Below, piece by piece: positions 11,598 to 23,521 of a stretch of DNA of 64,000 nt. Source of the stretch: Chaetomium olivaceum (lineage: Eukaryota > Ascomycota > Sordariomycetes > Sordariales > Chaetomiaceae); assembly GCA_039881045.1 (NCBI GenBank), contig JAYWVB010000071.1:1-64000 (forward strand), given 5' to 3'. The stretch's first letter is position 1. The number at the start of each line of letters is the position of its first letter. A program made the position numbers and the translations under genes. The notes beneath the pieces are model-generated. The model had not been told where the DNA came from and did not search any database. It saw nothing but the letters and a program-made list of their open reading frames with translations.

Positions 11598-14500
11598 ATG
11601 TTGTCTGCTCTACTCCGACCCTTCAAGGGTATCACCTCCCACGTCGGGGGGTCCACGGACCCCGAGCAGGACTTTACATCCCGCCCTTCTGTTGCCGAAT
11701 ACCGCAGTCACCTTCATGCTACCGCCGACTTCACCGAGGCCGACGACGACGACGATGAGGAGGAGGAATCCAACGATGGTGATCGGTCCCGTCTTCCGGC
11801 CGAGGGACGCCCGGTGGAGGGCGAGGATGGCCCGGCGCGGTCCACTGGGCTCTTGCCTCTTTTCACCCCCAATCAGCTAGGTGGGAACCCCGTTGCTTGT
11901 GGTTAAGACGAGTTTCTGACTCCTGAACTCGACAGATACGCTCCCGATATATAGCATGACCCACGCGATCCGCATCATTGTTCAGACGAGGACCGAGACC
12001 ACGCTGAGCTGGGAACAGCTCAGGTCCCCGCAGGTGTCGCAGTTTCTCGTCAAGCCGATGCTGCAGCAGATTCGCACACAACACTTTTGTCGAGGAACGC
12101 TTTACGCGCTGTTGGCAAACTGTCTCCAGTTCGAGAAAGAGGGCCAGTTATACCCTGGGAACGCCGGCACAAGTGCCACCCGGGCAAAGGTGTGCGAGCT
12201 TCTAGCCGTCAAGCTGCTGAAGGAGTACACGACTCGAGAGCTTATCGATGCGCTCTGTTACGACTTCTACCCCCTCCAGGGCATCCCAGGTTCGCAAACG
12301 CCCCTCGCGTCAGGGGGGAGACCAAAGCCGGCTACTCTTCGGACTTCAGCCCTTGAGGTTGCCATCCGGGCCTCCGCCAAGCAGTTCCTTTCCCACCCCT
12401 TGGTGACTCAGCAACTCGAAGCCATCTGGAACGGCGCCATTAGCTTCTCTTCCCCCAGAGAGGAACCCCAGCACCAGAGCACCGTGTCGAGTGCGACGGG
12501 GAGCAACCAGTCGCGGCGCCAAAGCACTGTCCGTACCCCGTTACTGGGCGAGCAACGAGCTAAAGAGGAGCCTGTCCGGTCTCAGTCATTCGCCGCTGGC
12601 CGGCGGTCTGTAACCCTGTACAACCCAAGGACTGCTTCTGTTTTTAGGCTCTCCCGGCTTCGCGTGCCCCGCTACAGGCGACTTTTCTCAACTTGCTCTC
12701 TCATGATCTTGATATCTCTATTCCTTGCAGTGTTGAGCCAGAGATCGAGCAAGATCACCAGCTTGGAGCTGCTTTTCTGGTTTTGGAGTGCCGGCTTCAT
12801 GCTCGACGAGCTGGTGGGGTTCAACGAAGAAGGCTTCTCGTTTTATGCTATGAGCTTCTGGAACATCTTCGACCTTGGCATCTTGCTCCTGTTGATCGTC
12901 TACTACTGCATGCGCATCTACGGCGTGTTTCTCCTTGATCCACACCAGTGGAACCAAAACGCCTACGACGTCCTTGCTGTGAACGCCATCCTTTTGCTGC
13001 CGAGGATATTCGGCGTGCTCGACCACTATCGCAACTTCTCCAGGCTTCTGATATCTCTCCGACTTCTCGCGGTAGACCTGGCTGCAGTCTTTATGCTCGC
13101 GCTCATTGGCTTTAGCGGCTTCTTTGTCTTCTTTGCGTTCTCCAAGAACCAAGATGACCCTCTAGCGGTAGCCTACAAGATGTTTCAAGTGCTCATGGGA
13201 TTCACCCCTTCTGCTTGGGAGTTGTAAGTATATTCTGCGAACCAGCAAAACCCGGGAAACTGACCAAGATTTCTAGGTGGCCATCCTACAGCTGGATGGG
13301 TAAGTTGTTGATGGGCTTGTTTCTTGTCATCAGCCACTTCATGATCATGTAAGTGGCAATCTATGTTGTTTTCTCCCTCATAGCAGGTGGCTAACCCCTG
13401 CCAGAACCCTTTTCATCACCGTCTTGGCGAACTCGTTTATGTCCATCGCTTCCAGAGCGAGCGAGGAGTACCAGTAGGTCTCACCAACATTTTATTCTCA
13501 CTTCGGTACTGACGGCATACAGCTTCAATTTCGCTATCAATACTATTTCGATGGCGAAGAATGACGCGCTGTTCTCCTACGTCGCTCCAGGCAACATCTT
13601 TGCCTGGGCTCTCATGCCGTTGAGATATTGCATGACCATGGAACAGTATGTACGGTTCAACCGTGCGGTGATCAAGACCACCCATCTCCCACTGCTGCTC
13701 TGCATATTCTGCTACGAGAAACTATTCCTCGCGCCCGACATGTACGAGGCAACGGACCTGGTTGATAGACCACGTGGCCGCCCGCATGCGTTCTCGGACC
13801 CGGCGTCTTCAGCCCGAGCGCCCGAGTTCGCGAGGAATCGGTGGTTGGCTATCAAAAGGATCAGGCGCTGGAAGAGGTGTTTCGGCGTGTTCCGGATATG
13901 AGGACGCAGAGGCGGACCGAGCGACGGAAGACACAGACGGAAATCCGGAGCTGGATGGACCAGTATGAAGGGGGGTTCAACTCGCCGCAGAACTACTCGA
14001 CCATCGACAGCAGGATGGGTAGTGACTGGCTGAGAAGGCTAAGCATGAACCGAGAGCGGCCGTCGAGGTTCCCAAAGCTTTACTCGGACATCAGGTCAAC
14101 AGCGAGCGACCCCGCCGATTTCATCTCGGATGCTCCCTACCCGATGGCGCCCGCCGTCTATGACGACGGGATTGCCAGGCGGGATTACGCTTTCGAGGTG
14201 AAGGAAAATACGGACGCGGATGGGGATGACGAGCTGGTCACCAATGACGAGGACGAGGGAGACGACATGACCAACGCCATGGACGATCTCGGCCCGGTAA
14301 GGGAAGACGTCATCGACGAGGACTACTTCACAACCCCGGTTGCGGCCCGGTTCGCGGCTGCTGAGTTACCTGTCGATTCCCCCCGCCCGACAACCTCCCG
14401 ACGGGTACCGCTTCACACGCGAACGCTGTCGACCAACACGATCCTGTATGCGCCCGAGGACACCCAGGCGTACAGCTCCTCCTCCGCCTCGGCCCGGCCC

Positions 14501-15119
14501 TTCTCTCGTCCTCTCAGCACGCGTCACACGCCCGTCGCCACCCCTCTGACGCCAGGAGCCGGTCGTCGCTCCCGCGCCGTGCCCTCTACCTCTCCGCCCG
14601 TCCTCGCTCCATGATCCAACCGTCGACGGCACCTCATCGTAGCACCGGGGGCCTAACGCTAGACATCCCGAATATCGCATCCGGCAGCGGCCTACCCCCA
14701 GCCCGTCGACGCTCCCTGGCGGACCTCCTCATGACGCCCACCGCGGGTGCCAACAGCGACACCCCCACCAGGGACAGGGACAGGGAAAGGGAAAGGGAAA
14801 GGGACACGCTCAGCCAAGACGACGCGCGCAGCAACAGCACCGACGTGGACCGGCAGATGCTCGCGCGCATGCAGTCCCTCGAGGCGAGCCTGGGGAACAT
14901 GGTGCGCGAGATGCGCACGCTGACGGCGGCGCCGGGTGTCGGTGGCGGTGTCGGTGGCGGCGGTGGCGGCAGGCGTCGCAAGTCGGTCCCGGGCATGGCC
15001 GCCTGGAACTCGGATGAGGGGGCCGTTGCTGCGGCTGCGAATGCGCGCTCGTGGGGACGTCACCATGGTCAGCATCACCAGTCCCATTCTCAGCAGCAGC
15101 ACCAGCACTACTCTCAGAG

Positions 15120-15152
<33 letters not shown>

Positions 15153-15644
15153 TCAGCAGTATCAGCATCAGCAGTATGTGGACAGGGGGAGGGTGGTGGT
15201 GGGGTCGGATCCGAGCTCGGTTTCTGGGGCGGCGCTGATTGAGGCTGCGGCGGGGAGAGGGATCTCGAGCGGGAAAGAGATCGGGAGAGGGAAAGGTTAG
15301 GACTGGGCGGCGGAGCGGGTAGACGGCTTCGGGCTGTTGTTGGGGGAAGTGGTGGCGGCGGTGGTGGTGGTGGTAGTGGTGGGTTCGCGGCGAATATGTC
15401 CACGCTGCGAAAGTCTGCGACGGCGATGCCCGGAAGGCGGGCCGGTATTTGGAAGAGTCCGAAGGGTGACGGCCCCGCCGCTGGGCTGGGGATCAAGGGC
15501 GCGGCGAGGGAGAAGGGGAAGGAGAGGGAGCGGGAGAAGGAGCGGGAAAGGGCGGGTGTCAGCCCCCGCACGGAGATGGGCATGTCGCCGCCGGGTCGGG
15601 ATGATGAGGATGAGGGGGTTTCGACGAAGGGGATCTCACTTTAG
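11598..15644 (+). CDS. yvc1: Vacuolar TRP-type cation channel Yvc1/TRPY1
   Basis: Fungal homologue of Yvc1, the vacuolar Ca2+-release channel opened by stretch. The N-terminus has an acidic run (DDDDDEEEE), then the conserved TLPIYSMTHAIRI..TTLSWEQLRSPQVSQFLV cytosolic block. Several hydrophobic segments follow (ILISLFLAVLS, LLFWFWSAGFML, FDLGILLLLIVYY, LAAVFMLALIGFSGFF), the pore-loop region GFTPSAWELWPSYSW, and the last helix LLMGLFLVISHFMIITLF ending VLANSFMSIA. Introns: 11881-11935, 13224-13276, 13349-13404 and one from about 13474 to 13522; each joins to conserved protein. The cytosolic tail carries VVGYQKDQALEEVFRR, a PRSMIQPS block, an RDRERERER stretch, a (CAG)9-encoded Gln run and a Gly run, ending DEDEGVSTKGISL. 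Frame breaks lie near 13805, 14540-14600 and 15255 (a G missing in GGGG). Start at 11598 fits homologous N-termini. Confidence 0.9.
15124..15150 (+). repeat. (CAG)9 run in the yvc1 tail
   Basis: Nine uninterrupted CAG triplets encode polyglutamine within a His/Gln-rich tail segment; further interrupted CAG units lie on both sides (15094-15172). A candidate length-variable locus between strains. Confidence 0.9.
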
Positions 15645-16480
15645 GGGGACTGGGTGTAGGTGGCTACCCTTGACTGAGGGAGGGATCTGAGGTGATGACG
15701 GCGTTTATGCAGCATGGTTGGTCTCATCTTTCATTTTCGGCATTATGCGGGTTTGGTTGCATTGGGCGGCGTTTTGTGCATTTACTGGTCTCCCTGCTCC
15801 ATGTGTGCGGATGGCGAGCGGTTGGTGCTGGTGGCATTTTGTTATACGATAGGTCGTATGTCATGGATGGATGGTGTGATGATGTGTGATGGGTATGATG
15901 GGCAGCGAGTCTCCCCGTCTGTGGCGGGGACCGTGGGCTCACTTCAAAATGCGTAATGCTGGGCTTTGCTGGCTTGCTTCTTTACTTCTCATGCGACCTG
16001 GTGCTTGATATCTATCCCATTGGTATGGTGCTTGATATGGTGCGTCGTTTGCCATGTTGCGGTTCGATGAGCCAGTGGTCGATTGTCCGTTTGGGTTGCT
16101 TGAAGTAAAAGAAAGGGTACCTTGGGCAGCTTGTATGAATGGCATAATGATATGCTCTCCTTGCAGTCATTCAGCTGACCCAACCTGCTTTCTGTCATTC
16201 TGGGTATAGTCTTATGCTCCGTACCACGACCATGATCCTAATCGCATGAATACACCCTGAAAAAAAACAAACCACAAACCCAGCACCCACCATCATCCCG
16301 TCCCGACCTCCCCTCCATCAACTATCACCCTCCCTCCCACCCGCCCCGGAAATAATCCCCCAGAAAAATCCCCTCATCACCCAACCCACATACATACATA
16401 ATCCAACCCCCATTTTTCGCGCCTCACCACCACAAAACGTGACCCCCCCCGCACACAGACGTACCCCCTCATCGCAGTTT
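15645..16480. other. Convergent intergenic region, yvc1 / small TM protein
   Basis: Holds the 3' ends of both neighbouring genes. I see no gene, RNA or repeat in it; the part at about 16260-16440 is C/A-rich low-complexity sequence. Confidence 0.6.
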
Positions 16481-16652
16481 TCACAACCCCCCGCCGCTGC
16501 GCTCGACGCTGACATAGCGGTTCCCGGGAATGCTCTGCTGGCGCAGCTCGTTGTCGCGGAAGGAGCGCGCGACGTGGCGGAAGCCGAAGCAGGCGCCGAC
16601 GATGGCCAGGCCGGCGGCGGTTAGGCGGGGGTGGCGGCTGTGTTTTGGGGTG

Positions 16653-16689
<37 letters not shown>

Positions 16690-16933
16690 CTTTCTTTTCT
16701 TTTTGGTTTTGTTTATTTATTCTCATTGTTGTTAAGGGAGGCAGGCGGGATGTGTGTTGGTGTTAGGGGGGTGGTGGGTGGAGGTGGTGAGGTTTGGGTA
16801 GGGAGGCTGCTGGGAAAGAAAGCGTCGAGTAGCTTGGGGATGGAATGGGGAAAGGCACGTACGCAAAGACGCGGAGAGGGGAGGACGCTGGTGAAGGCGT
16901 CGGGATCGGCCGAGATGGGTTGGGGTGAGCCAT
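16481..16933 (-). CDS. Small single-TM protein of unknown function (75 aa)
   Basis: Two exons: 16863-16933 (MAHPNPSRPIPTPSP...) and 16481-16637 (RHPRLTAAGLAIV...), separated by a 225-nt intron with donor GTACGT and acceptor ACACAG; joining them keeps frame and gives 75 residues. The first 24 residues are Pro/Ser-rich with few acidic residues, then comes a hydrophobic helix (LTAAGLAIVGACFGF), then a basic-flanked hydrophilic tail (RHVARSFRDNELRQQ, NRYVSVERSGGGL). The shape suggests a small mitochondrial or other membrane protein, but I do not recognise the family. The intron contains a long TG repeat. Confidence 0.65.
16656..16687. repeat. (TG)n microsatellite
   Basis: About sixteen TG units, within the intron of the small TM gene (CA on the coding strand, close to the 3' splice site). 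Confidence 0.9.
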
Positions 16934-18759
16934 GATATCGTCGTATATTATTTTGGTGTAGTTTTTCGGTGGTGAAGGATTTAGGGATTTGGGCAGTTGT
17001 GAAGGAGAATGTCACGTAGAAAAGAGAAGAGTCGTCCAAATGTCGGGGGGTTTTTACATAGCGGTGAAGAGGATGAAATGGAAGGCCGCTCCGATGTGCC
17101 AATTCAGCTTCAGGTACTCTTAGCGCTTGACTGACTGGCGAACGACAGATAACTACCAGATAATGAGGTCGGAGCGGAAGCTCAGGTTCTAACTATATGT
17201 ACAAACAGTTGTGGTCGCGTGACAAGACACAGCGCTACGTCAAGCCCACTTCGGTGAAGCAATGGTAATAGCCCGCCACGATGTTGCTGCAGGGGATGTT
17301 GCCCCAGAGCCAAGGCGGCTCCATAGGTCTCGCTTGACTGTGGGCCGGTCAGGGCCGAGAACGCGCTGAAAGCTTGGACCATTGAGCTTTGTGCATGTCT
17401 TGGCTGCCAGTCCCAGTCCAGTCAGTCACGCACTCATTCATGCCAGCCAATCCATCATCCAATCCATCAACAGGCAGCAGAGCCGGCTCGCTGGCATTCC
17501 CGGAAACCTCTAGGCTGCCCGTCCTCAAGTAGTATTCGTACATACCTTCCATAACTCCCATGACGAATTCAGCATTTCGACCCCCAACCTATGGATGAGA
17601 AGATGGGTGGCTTCCTAAAGGCAGCAGTTAATGTGCTGGAGAATCTCTGTCTTCCCTTCGGTATTGAAAACTTAAATCTCCACCCGTTTCGAGGCAGGCA
17701 AAGCGCCGATTGGCTGATCCAATTAATCGGTCGGGAAGTTACTGAGGGTTGACATGGGACGGGGGCGTCGGGTGTCTTGCCAGTGGGGTTTCTCGTTTAC
17801 ACTTCCATTTGAGGACCTCGAACTCAACTGCCTTACAAAGTATGTTGACTTGACCGTTGGAAAGAACGACCCCGTCCTCATTAGGCATCACTGAGGTCTG
17901 GTTTGGGCCGATATGGCTGCGGCTGGTTTCGATTTGATAGCCGCGATTATCATTCAAGGAAAAACACCTGGATCATGAGAAAGATGCGCTGCTCGGTAAG
18001 AACATCTCTGCTCCAGCCTCGTGGGTAGTAAGTAGCATGGACCTAATAAATACCACAGCAAACTTAAAAGAAATGAAATTGATATGGTCTAGGTTTACAC
18101 ATGGGTTCCAGGTTACTAGTGGCATACAGAAGACAGTGTGACAGCTGCGTCACCTTTCTTTCATGGCCACTGATTGGATCTGCAACCATCAAGAACTCCC
18201 AGGCTCCTCGCATTTGGGCAGCTGGAACGGCAACTCGGTGGCGCAGCCTGCAAAGAACCCTCCGACCCAGCCCTGGAGTCACCTAACCCCTCATCTTACA
18301 AGGCAAAACCTCAAGTCTTTGATCAGAACATGACTTTGGCATTTCTCACTTGCCATGGCCCCAAGCTTTTAGTGTCTGCAGATTCGAGCGGCCAATAACG
18401 TTGCCCTTCTCTACCACGCAAAACCGTTCAAGAACCCGCAAGGCTGCCTCGGGTGCTCTGCTCTGTGGGCAGGCTGTGCTCTGAAAGGGCTCTCTGCTGA
18501 TTTAATTCTACTACTGCCTACCTACTGTACCTACCTTACCTTGCTTGAACTTGCTTCACTAAACTTGCTTCGCTAAATTTGCTTCTACCTACATCTTCTT
18601 CCACGACTCATTAGTTATAGGCCACCGTGCCTCTTCATCTCGAAATTATTTTACCATCTCAAAAACCGTATTTCGGAAGCTTTAGTTGAGCTTGCTACCG
18701 AGTCCTCCCCGAATCATCACCCTCAAACGCCCGTGTGGTCCAAGCCCGGAACTCTGAGG
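16934..18759. other. Divergent intergenic region with short tandem repeats
   Basis: The promoters of the small TM gene and the large unknown gene lie here. I see no gene. Close to the right-hand gene there are TACCT units (18517-18540) followed by three imperfect copies of a 14-nt unit, AACTTGCTTCRCTA (about 18548-18588). Such CT-rich repeats are common in promoters of these fungi. Confidence 0.6.
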
Positions 18760-21487
18760 ATGGATCCATCCTCCCCCCGGCCAAAGCCGTCTCTTTCCCT
18801 TTCACTCTGGTTACCAACAATAGCGGATTAAGCCAGACCACATCCAATGCCATCGATGCGCACTTGATGGAAATCTCGGCCACTCGGAGCCCAGCCATGA
18901 TGGACAGGCAAGGCACGGTACTCGCTATCGTAACCTTCCCCAAAGATGACAGCTTAAGCATGGCCTGCGATGGGAAGCGGTGGTCCCAAGATATCCAGCT
19001 CCGCATGAGCTACGAGAAGCTCATCAACCTGGGTTCTAGGAAGATCCAAGACATGTTCCCCCAGGGCGCAGGCCCGCTTCCGTCGACGGCACGGCTTCGA
19101 GCACAAGTTGCCGAGCGGCATCGAATTCATTCTCGATTTCACCCCCCATCAGAAGGGGCTGAACTGGCCGAACTCACCGCGGCGCTGTGGCTGCCCCAGA
19201 TGGTGAAGCTCTGGTTTTTGGCCGGCCAGTATTACCCCGACCCCATCCTCGAGCAGGCCATCGGCCATCCTACTCGCCCCCTGGCCGACAAGGCCGTGGG
19301 TGCGATACTTACTCTCGGCCACGACGATGTTTGCAAGAACCTCTCATGTACGTATGGCCATGCACGGGCGGCATCTACTGGTCTTGTCCACTTTCTCCCA
19401 CTAACTGCGTGTGCTGCAGGCCTGACAGACTACGGTGAGTGGCAAGCCAAGGACCAAGTCCCCGGCATCGTCGACGATCGGGGTCCCGGGCCGAGCCACA
19501 TACCCGCGTGGCGCAAGGTAGAGGACTACTGCCCGATCAGGCACCGCGTCGCCATTGTCCGCGTGCTCAGGGCCATCAACGGCGATGGCCTTCTCCTAAA
19601 CTCGGCTGTGCGCCTGTGGACCGTTGCCCAGGTGGCCATCGCTCTCGAGGTGCCACAGGTTGTGGTTGACCCCGTCACCCAGTGGCTCGTGGCCCCGCCA
19701 AACACAAAGTTCACTGAGATCTGCCCCGAGATCGCTTTCCGGCTGGCGTACGCGCTCAAGATCCCGAGTGTCCTGACTGCCGCCTTCAAGATCCTCGTTA
19801 ATGAACTTGCCGTCGACTACGCCTCGTCACACCCAGTGACTTCCAAACCTCCCATGACATGGGCCCAACGCCAGCGCGACGAATACGGCGACTACCCTTC
19901 CGATCCGGTTGAGTATGCCAGCCGCGCATTTGCCGAACGCATGGGCGAAACGCTCAAGATGCTCCAGTCCGACGACGTCTTCAACAACTTTCCAGGCCGC
20001 ATCCTAGAGTGGGATAAGCTCCAAGCTTACGGCGCCGCCATTACCGCTACTTTCGCGCCCAACCCCCCCTCACAGTTGCCTACAATAGCTTGGCTGCCGC
20101 CCTCCTCGCTAGCTTCCGTAAATGGGTCGACAACGCCCTTGACCTCGACACGCTCAATACCACTAATAGGCTCCGCGATGAGCTCCTGGAAGCTCAACGC
20201 AGACACTACGTCCCTAGTATCAGCCGCAAACCGCTCCTCAGCCTCTACTGGACCCTCAACCCTACGCAAAAGCTCCTCACCCCCTTCTTCTGGAACCAAC
20301 TGAGTTGGATCGAGCCCTGCGACCGGTTCGTCGGGACCAACCACAACACCATGCCCCTCGACCACAACGGCATGCCCCTCTGGGAGCACACCGAGAAGTT
20401 TAACCTCGAGCTCCACCGCGCCCTCGTCGAAGCGGTGGCACCCACCATGCCATACGCCTACGACCCCGCCCCCGACGCCTTCGAGCTCCGGCGCGCCATC
20501 ATCGACGGCGCAACCGACCCCAACGGCCCAGCCGCCACCCACCCTCTCGTAGCCGCCACGCTCGCCCACACCCCAACGGGCCAACTAATCCCCGAACTCG
20601 CCGCCTTCAACGCAGACCGCTTCTACCACGAGCTCAGCCGCGAGACGCGGCTCCTCTGCTCCAGCCACCTACCCAGCCAATCCAAATGGGTCCGCGACGA
20701 CGAGTCGGCCATCGGCATCCCCCTCTTCCTCTCCGACCACCTCCTCCTCTCCCTCGACGACCGCGAGCTGGGCTACCTGCCCATCTGGGCCGACGGCCTC
20801 GACGACGGCACGGGCGGCGTCTTCCAGGCCGCTGTCCCGCCCGCCGACATGGGGCCCTCCGAGCCCGGCCCGGCCTACCACACCGGCTACACCGTCGGCT
20901 CGGGAACCGTCACCACCACCACGGCCACCGCCACCGACGCCGACGGCCCCGCCCCGTCCTCCATCGCCGCCCCCTCCGACCTCGGCGTCGGCCGCCTCCG
21001 CCTCTCCAGCAGCAGCAGCAGTCGAACAGACGACTGGGTCATGAGCACGCCCACTGCCGGCCGCAGCGTGGATGTACAACGCAGTGGCGCCGGCACCGGC
21101 ACTACTACTACTACCTCGTCTGCTGCGAGCAGGACGGAAGGGCGCGCGACGCCGACGCCTTCGGAAGCGTTCACGGCGGGCGGGGACGAGGATGGGATGT
21201 ATGCGGACGCGCGGTATGCGCAGCCGGCGGCGCATCAGGCGCAGGGGCAGGCGATTGAGAGGTATGTGGATGAGTTTGAGGCGGTGGAGGAAGGGAGGGA
21301 TGGTGGGGGGATGGGGAGTCGGGGTGGGAGTGGTGGTGGTGGTGTGGGGGTTGCGGGAGGGGTGGGTGAGTTAGGGTGGGATTCGGATGAGATGGAGCTG
21401 GATTTGGATGATGGGAGTTCAACGCTGGATGGGTTTGAGGATGTGGATGGGGATATGGAGGATGTGGAGGTGGAGGATGCGCGGTAA
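18760..21487 (+). CDS. Large uncharacterised fungal protein (about 880 aa)
   Basis: No domain recognised. The ATG at 18760 fits if one C is restored in the C6 run at 18773-18778, giving MDPSSPPAKAVSFPFTLVTN and then the long frame. An in-frame 72-nt segment 19348-19419 (GTACGT...CTAAC...GCTGCAG) is probably an intron, joining NLSC to LTDYGEW. A second break at the C7 run 20063-20069 joins APNPP to LTVAYNSLAAALLASFRKWVD. The first 600 residues or so look globular (WLPQMVKLWFLAGQYYPD; RHRVAIVRVLRAINGDG; AYALKIPSVLTAAFKIL). The rest is Thr/Ser/Gly-rich and disordered, ending in an acidic tail (DSDEMELDLDD, DGDMEDVEVEDAR). The even spread of conserved-looking aromatic and charged residues argues for a real gene. 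Confidence 0.75.
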
Positions 21488-21909
21488 CTTTGGGTTGGGG
21501 GGGGGTTGCCGTTGGGATGGGCTGGTCATCTGGGTGATTACGGAATGGGATAATAGCTGGGCTGGCGTTCAGGGGCATCACTTTGCTGATGGGAGGGTTG
21601 GGACTCGGCTTATTTCTTTTCTTTACATTCTTTTTCCCGTCTTGTTATTTCATGTATCCTTTTATACATCACATCTTTCTCTTCTCATAGACTTGGGATA
21701 GTCATCAAAAGCAACCAAAAGTAACGCATCATATCATGAATGCAGATATCACCGCCCGCGACCATCTATATCACGGGTGCATGGGAATATAGAGAATCGA
21801 AAGTCCACGATAGCCCTCACCGTTAATACACCTGGATTAGCTACCGCTGATCCCTTTGCATATGACATTGATATTGTACATGATGACAGTGTATTCAACC
21901 CAGGCTTCA
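21488..21909. other. Short convergent intergenic region
   Basis: About 420 nt containing the 3' ends of the unknown gene and tap42. Nothing else seen. Confidence 0.6.
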
Positions 21910-23070
21910 TCATATATACCCCTCCGCCACCCACACCCTACCCCGATTCAACGTATTCCCACTCCCCTTCGGATTCGCCTCGGTAAACTCGTCCCACTCG
22001 CGCGCCTTCATCGTCTCGGCATCCGCCTTCTCGATATCATCCTCGTCCGGCTCGGGCCTATGCCAGCTGGCCTCGCCGCCGCCCTCGATGATGCCCCCGC
22101 GCGCCCGCTCCTCGTCCAGGTACTCGTCGATCGTCATGGTCGGCAGGTTGTGGCCGGGCCGGAACACGCCCCGCGCCAGCTCCTGCCGGTTGCCCAGCAG
22201 CGTGAACGGCTGCAGCGGCTTTCCTTCCTTCGACAACAGCGGCCCGCCCTGGTTCAGACCCCCGCTGAGCGGCTGGTCCAGCCGGTCGCTGTAGTTGTCG
22301 CCGAGCCCCCCGTAGCGCTGCCTGCGCCGGGCGTCGTCCTCTTCTTGTTGTGCGCCCCGCGGGTTGGGATCGCCGCCAGGTTGTGGGGGTGGTGCGAGGG
22401 CGAGGATTTCCCATTCTCGGTTCAGTCCCTCGAGCGCTTGAAACGTCATGTGGGTGCTGTAGTGGAGGTGGGCGAGGTGGACTTCGCGGACGGCGTCCTC
22501 GTCCCCGCCGATGGCGCCGCCGCTCCGGTCGTCCTCGGTGCCATACTCTGGTCGGCGGCGGAGGTATTCCAGCTTGGTGCGGAGCTCCTTTTCCGTCTTG
22601 AAGTTGGCTATCTTGGCGTTGCGGCGGGCTTCGGGGTCGGAGGCGGATACGGTGCTGAAGGTGGTGGGCGCGTCGGTGTATTGCTCGAGGGATTTCTTGT
22701 GAATGGGTGATAGGAGGTCGTAGCTGTCGAGGAGGTGGAGGTAGCGTTCGTAGGCGTCGCGGGCGGCGGAGAGGATGCGCTTGCGCTCTTGGGGTGACGA
22801 GGAGGGGAGCCTCTGGGTGATCTCGGCAAGGTGGAAGTTTATCAGGAGAAAGGGGAGGTCGCTTGTTGACAGGTCCTCGAGTGACTCGTTCGGGCTGAAG
22901 ATGGAGAGGGCGCTGATGAGAGTGAGACAGTCTCGGTAGAGTTTCACTGCCGAAGATACCGTGTCGGCGTATTGTGTCGAGTTTGGGGTGAATGGGGAAC
23001 TCGATAGGGAAATGCGTTTGGATTCGGCGTCGGTGAAGAGGGCCTTAAGTGACCGAGGATCGTCGTCCAT
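21910..23070 (-). CDS. tap42: TAP42/alpha4-family PP2A regulator
   Basis: Single uninterrupted 386-codon frame, the usual fungal length. Tap42 binds type 2A phosphatase catalytic subunits and carries TOR signals to them in the cytoplasm. Seen here: the helical N-terminal half (RSLKALFTDAESKRISLSS; LPFLLINFHLAEITQRLP; RDAYERYLHLLDSYDLL), the conserved REVHLAHLHYSTHMTFQALEG helix, and the C-terminal family signature (QPFTLLGNRQELARGVFRPG; TMTIDEYLDEE; DEFTEANPKGSGNTLNRG). It is divergent from pdx3, with 451 nt between the start codons. No frameshift, so base quality is good here. Confidence 0.95.
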   Translation of the reverse strand: MDDDPRSLKALFTDAESKRISLSSSPFTPNSTQYADTVSSAVKLYRDCLTLISALSIFSPNESLEDLSTSDLPFLLINFHLAEITQRLPSSSPQERKRILSAARDAYERYLHLLDSYDLLSPIHKKSLEQYTDAPTTFSTVSASDPEARRNAKIANFKTEKELRTKLEYLRRRPEYGTEDDRSGGAIGGDEDAVREVHLAHLHYSTHMTFQALEGLNREWEILALAPPPQPGGDPNPRGAQQEEDDARRRQRYGGLGDNYSDRLDQPLSGGLNQGGPLLSKEGKPLQPFTLLGNRQELARGVFRPGHNLPTMTIDEYLDEERARGGIIEGGGEASWHRPEPDEDDIEKADAETMKAREWDEFTEANPKGSGNTLNRGRVWVAEGYI

Positions 23071-23521
23071 GGCTCTAACTTTTGGAATATCGTGGTCGAA
23101 ATGAGGTGAAGTGGCCGAATCAAGGCTGTAATAAACAAAGTTTGAGTAGGAAACACCCCGTTAGGTTGGTTTCAATTCCGTCTTGGTGATTACAGTACCG
23201 AAGGTCTCGATGGGCTTTATCTTATCGTAGCTCTGCGATGGCGGGGTTATTGTCTTGTCCATGAAGCAGAAGTGGGGTTAACGATCCATGCCTATAACCG
23301 ATTCCCTGCGAGTGCCTTATTGGTCCTCCAATACCTGGTAACTTACACAGTACAACGGTGAGTGGTGTCATTCATCTCATCCAATGTTCCAGCTCTCGCG
23401 TCTTCTCGGACCTGATAGATTCTCGGCTTTCCATGGGAAGTACATGTACCTAAACCTTTATTCTTTACCCCTACGGCCCCTGTTTGCTCGACAATTGCGG
23501 ACTTCGCCTAGCCCCAAAACA
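23071..23521. promoter_or_regulatory. Shared divergent promoter region tap42 / pdx3
   Basis: 451 nt separate the two ATGs, so both promoters must lie here. An in-frame run upstream of the pdx3 ATG (RPLFARQLRTSPSPKT) could be a mitochondrial presequence if translation starts further up. I see no defined factor site. Confidence 0.5.

Noticed and set aside
14760..14805. GGGACA/GGGAAA run as a minisatellite of independent interest
   Set aside because: It simply encodes the RDRERERER part of the Yvc1 tail.
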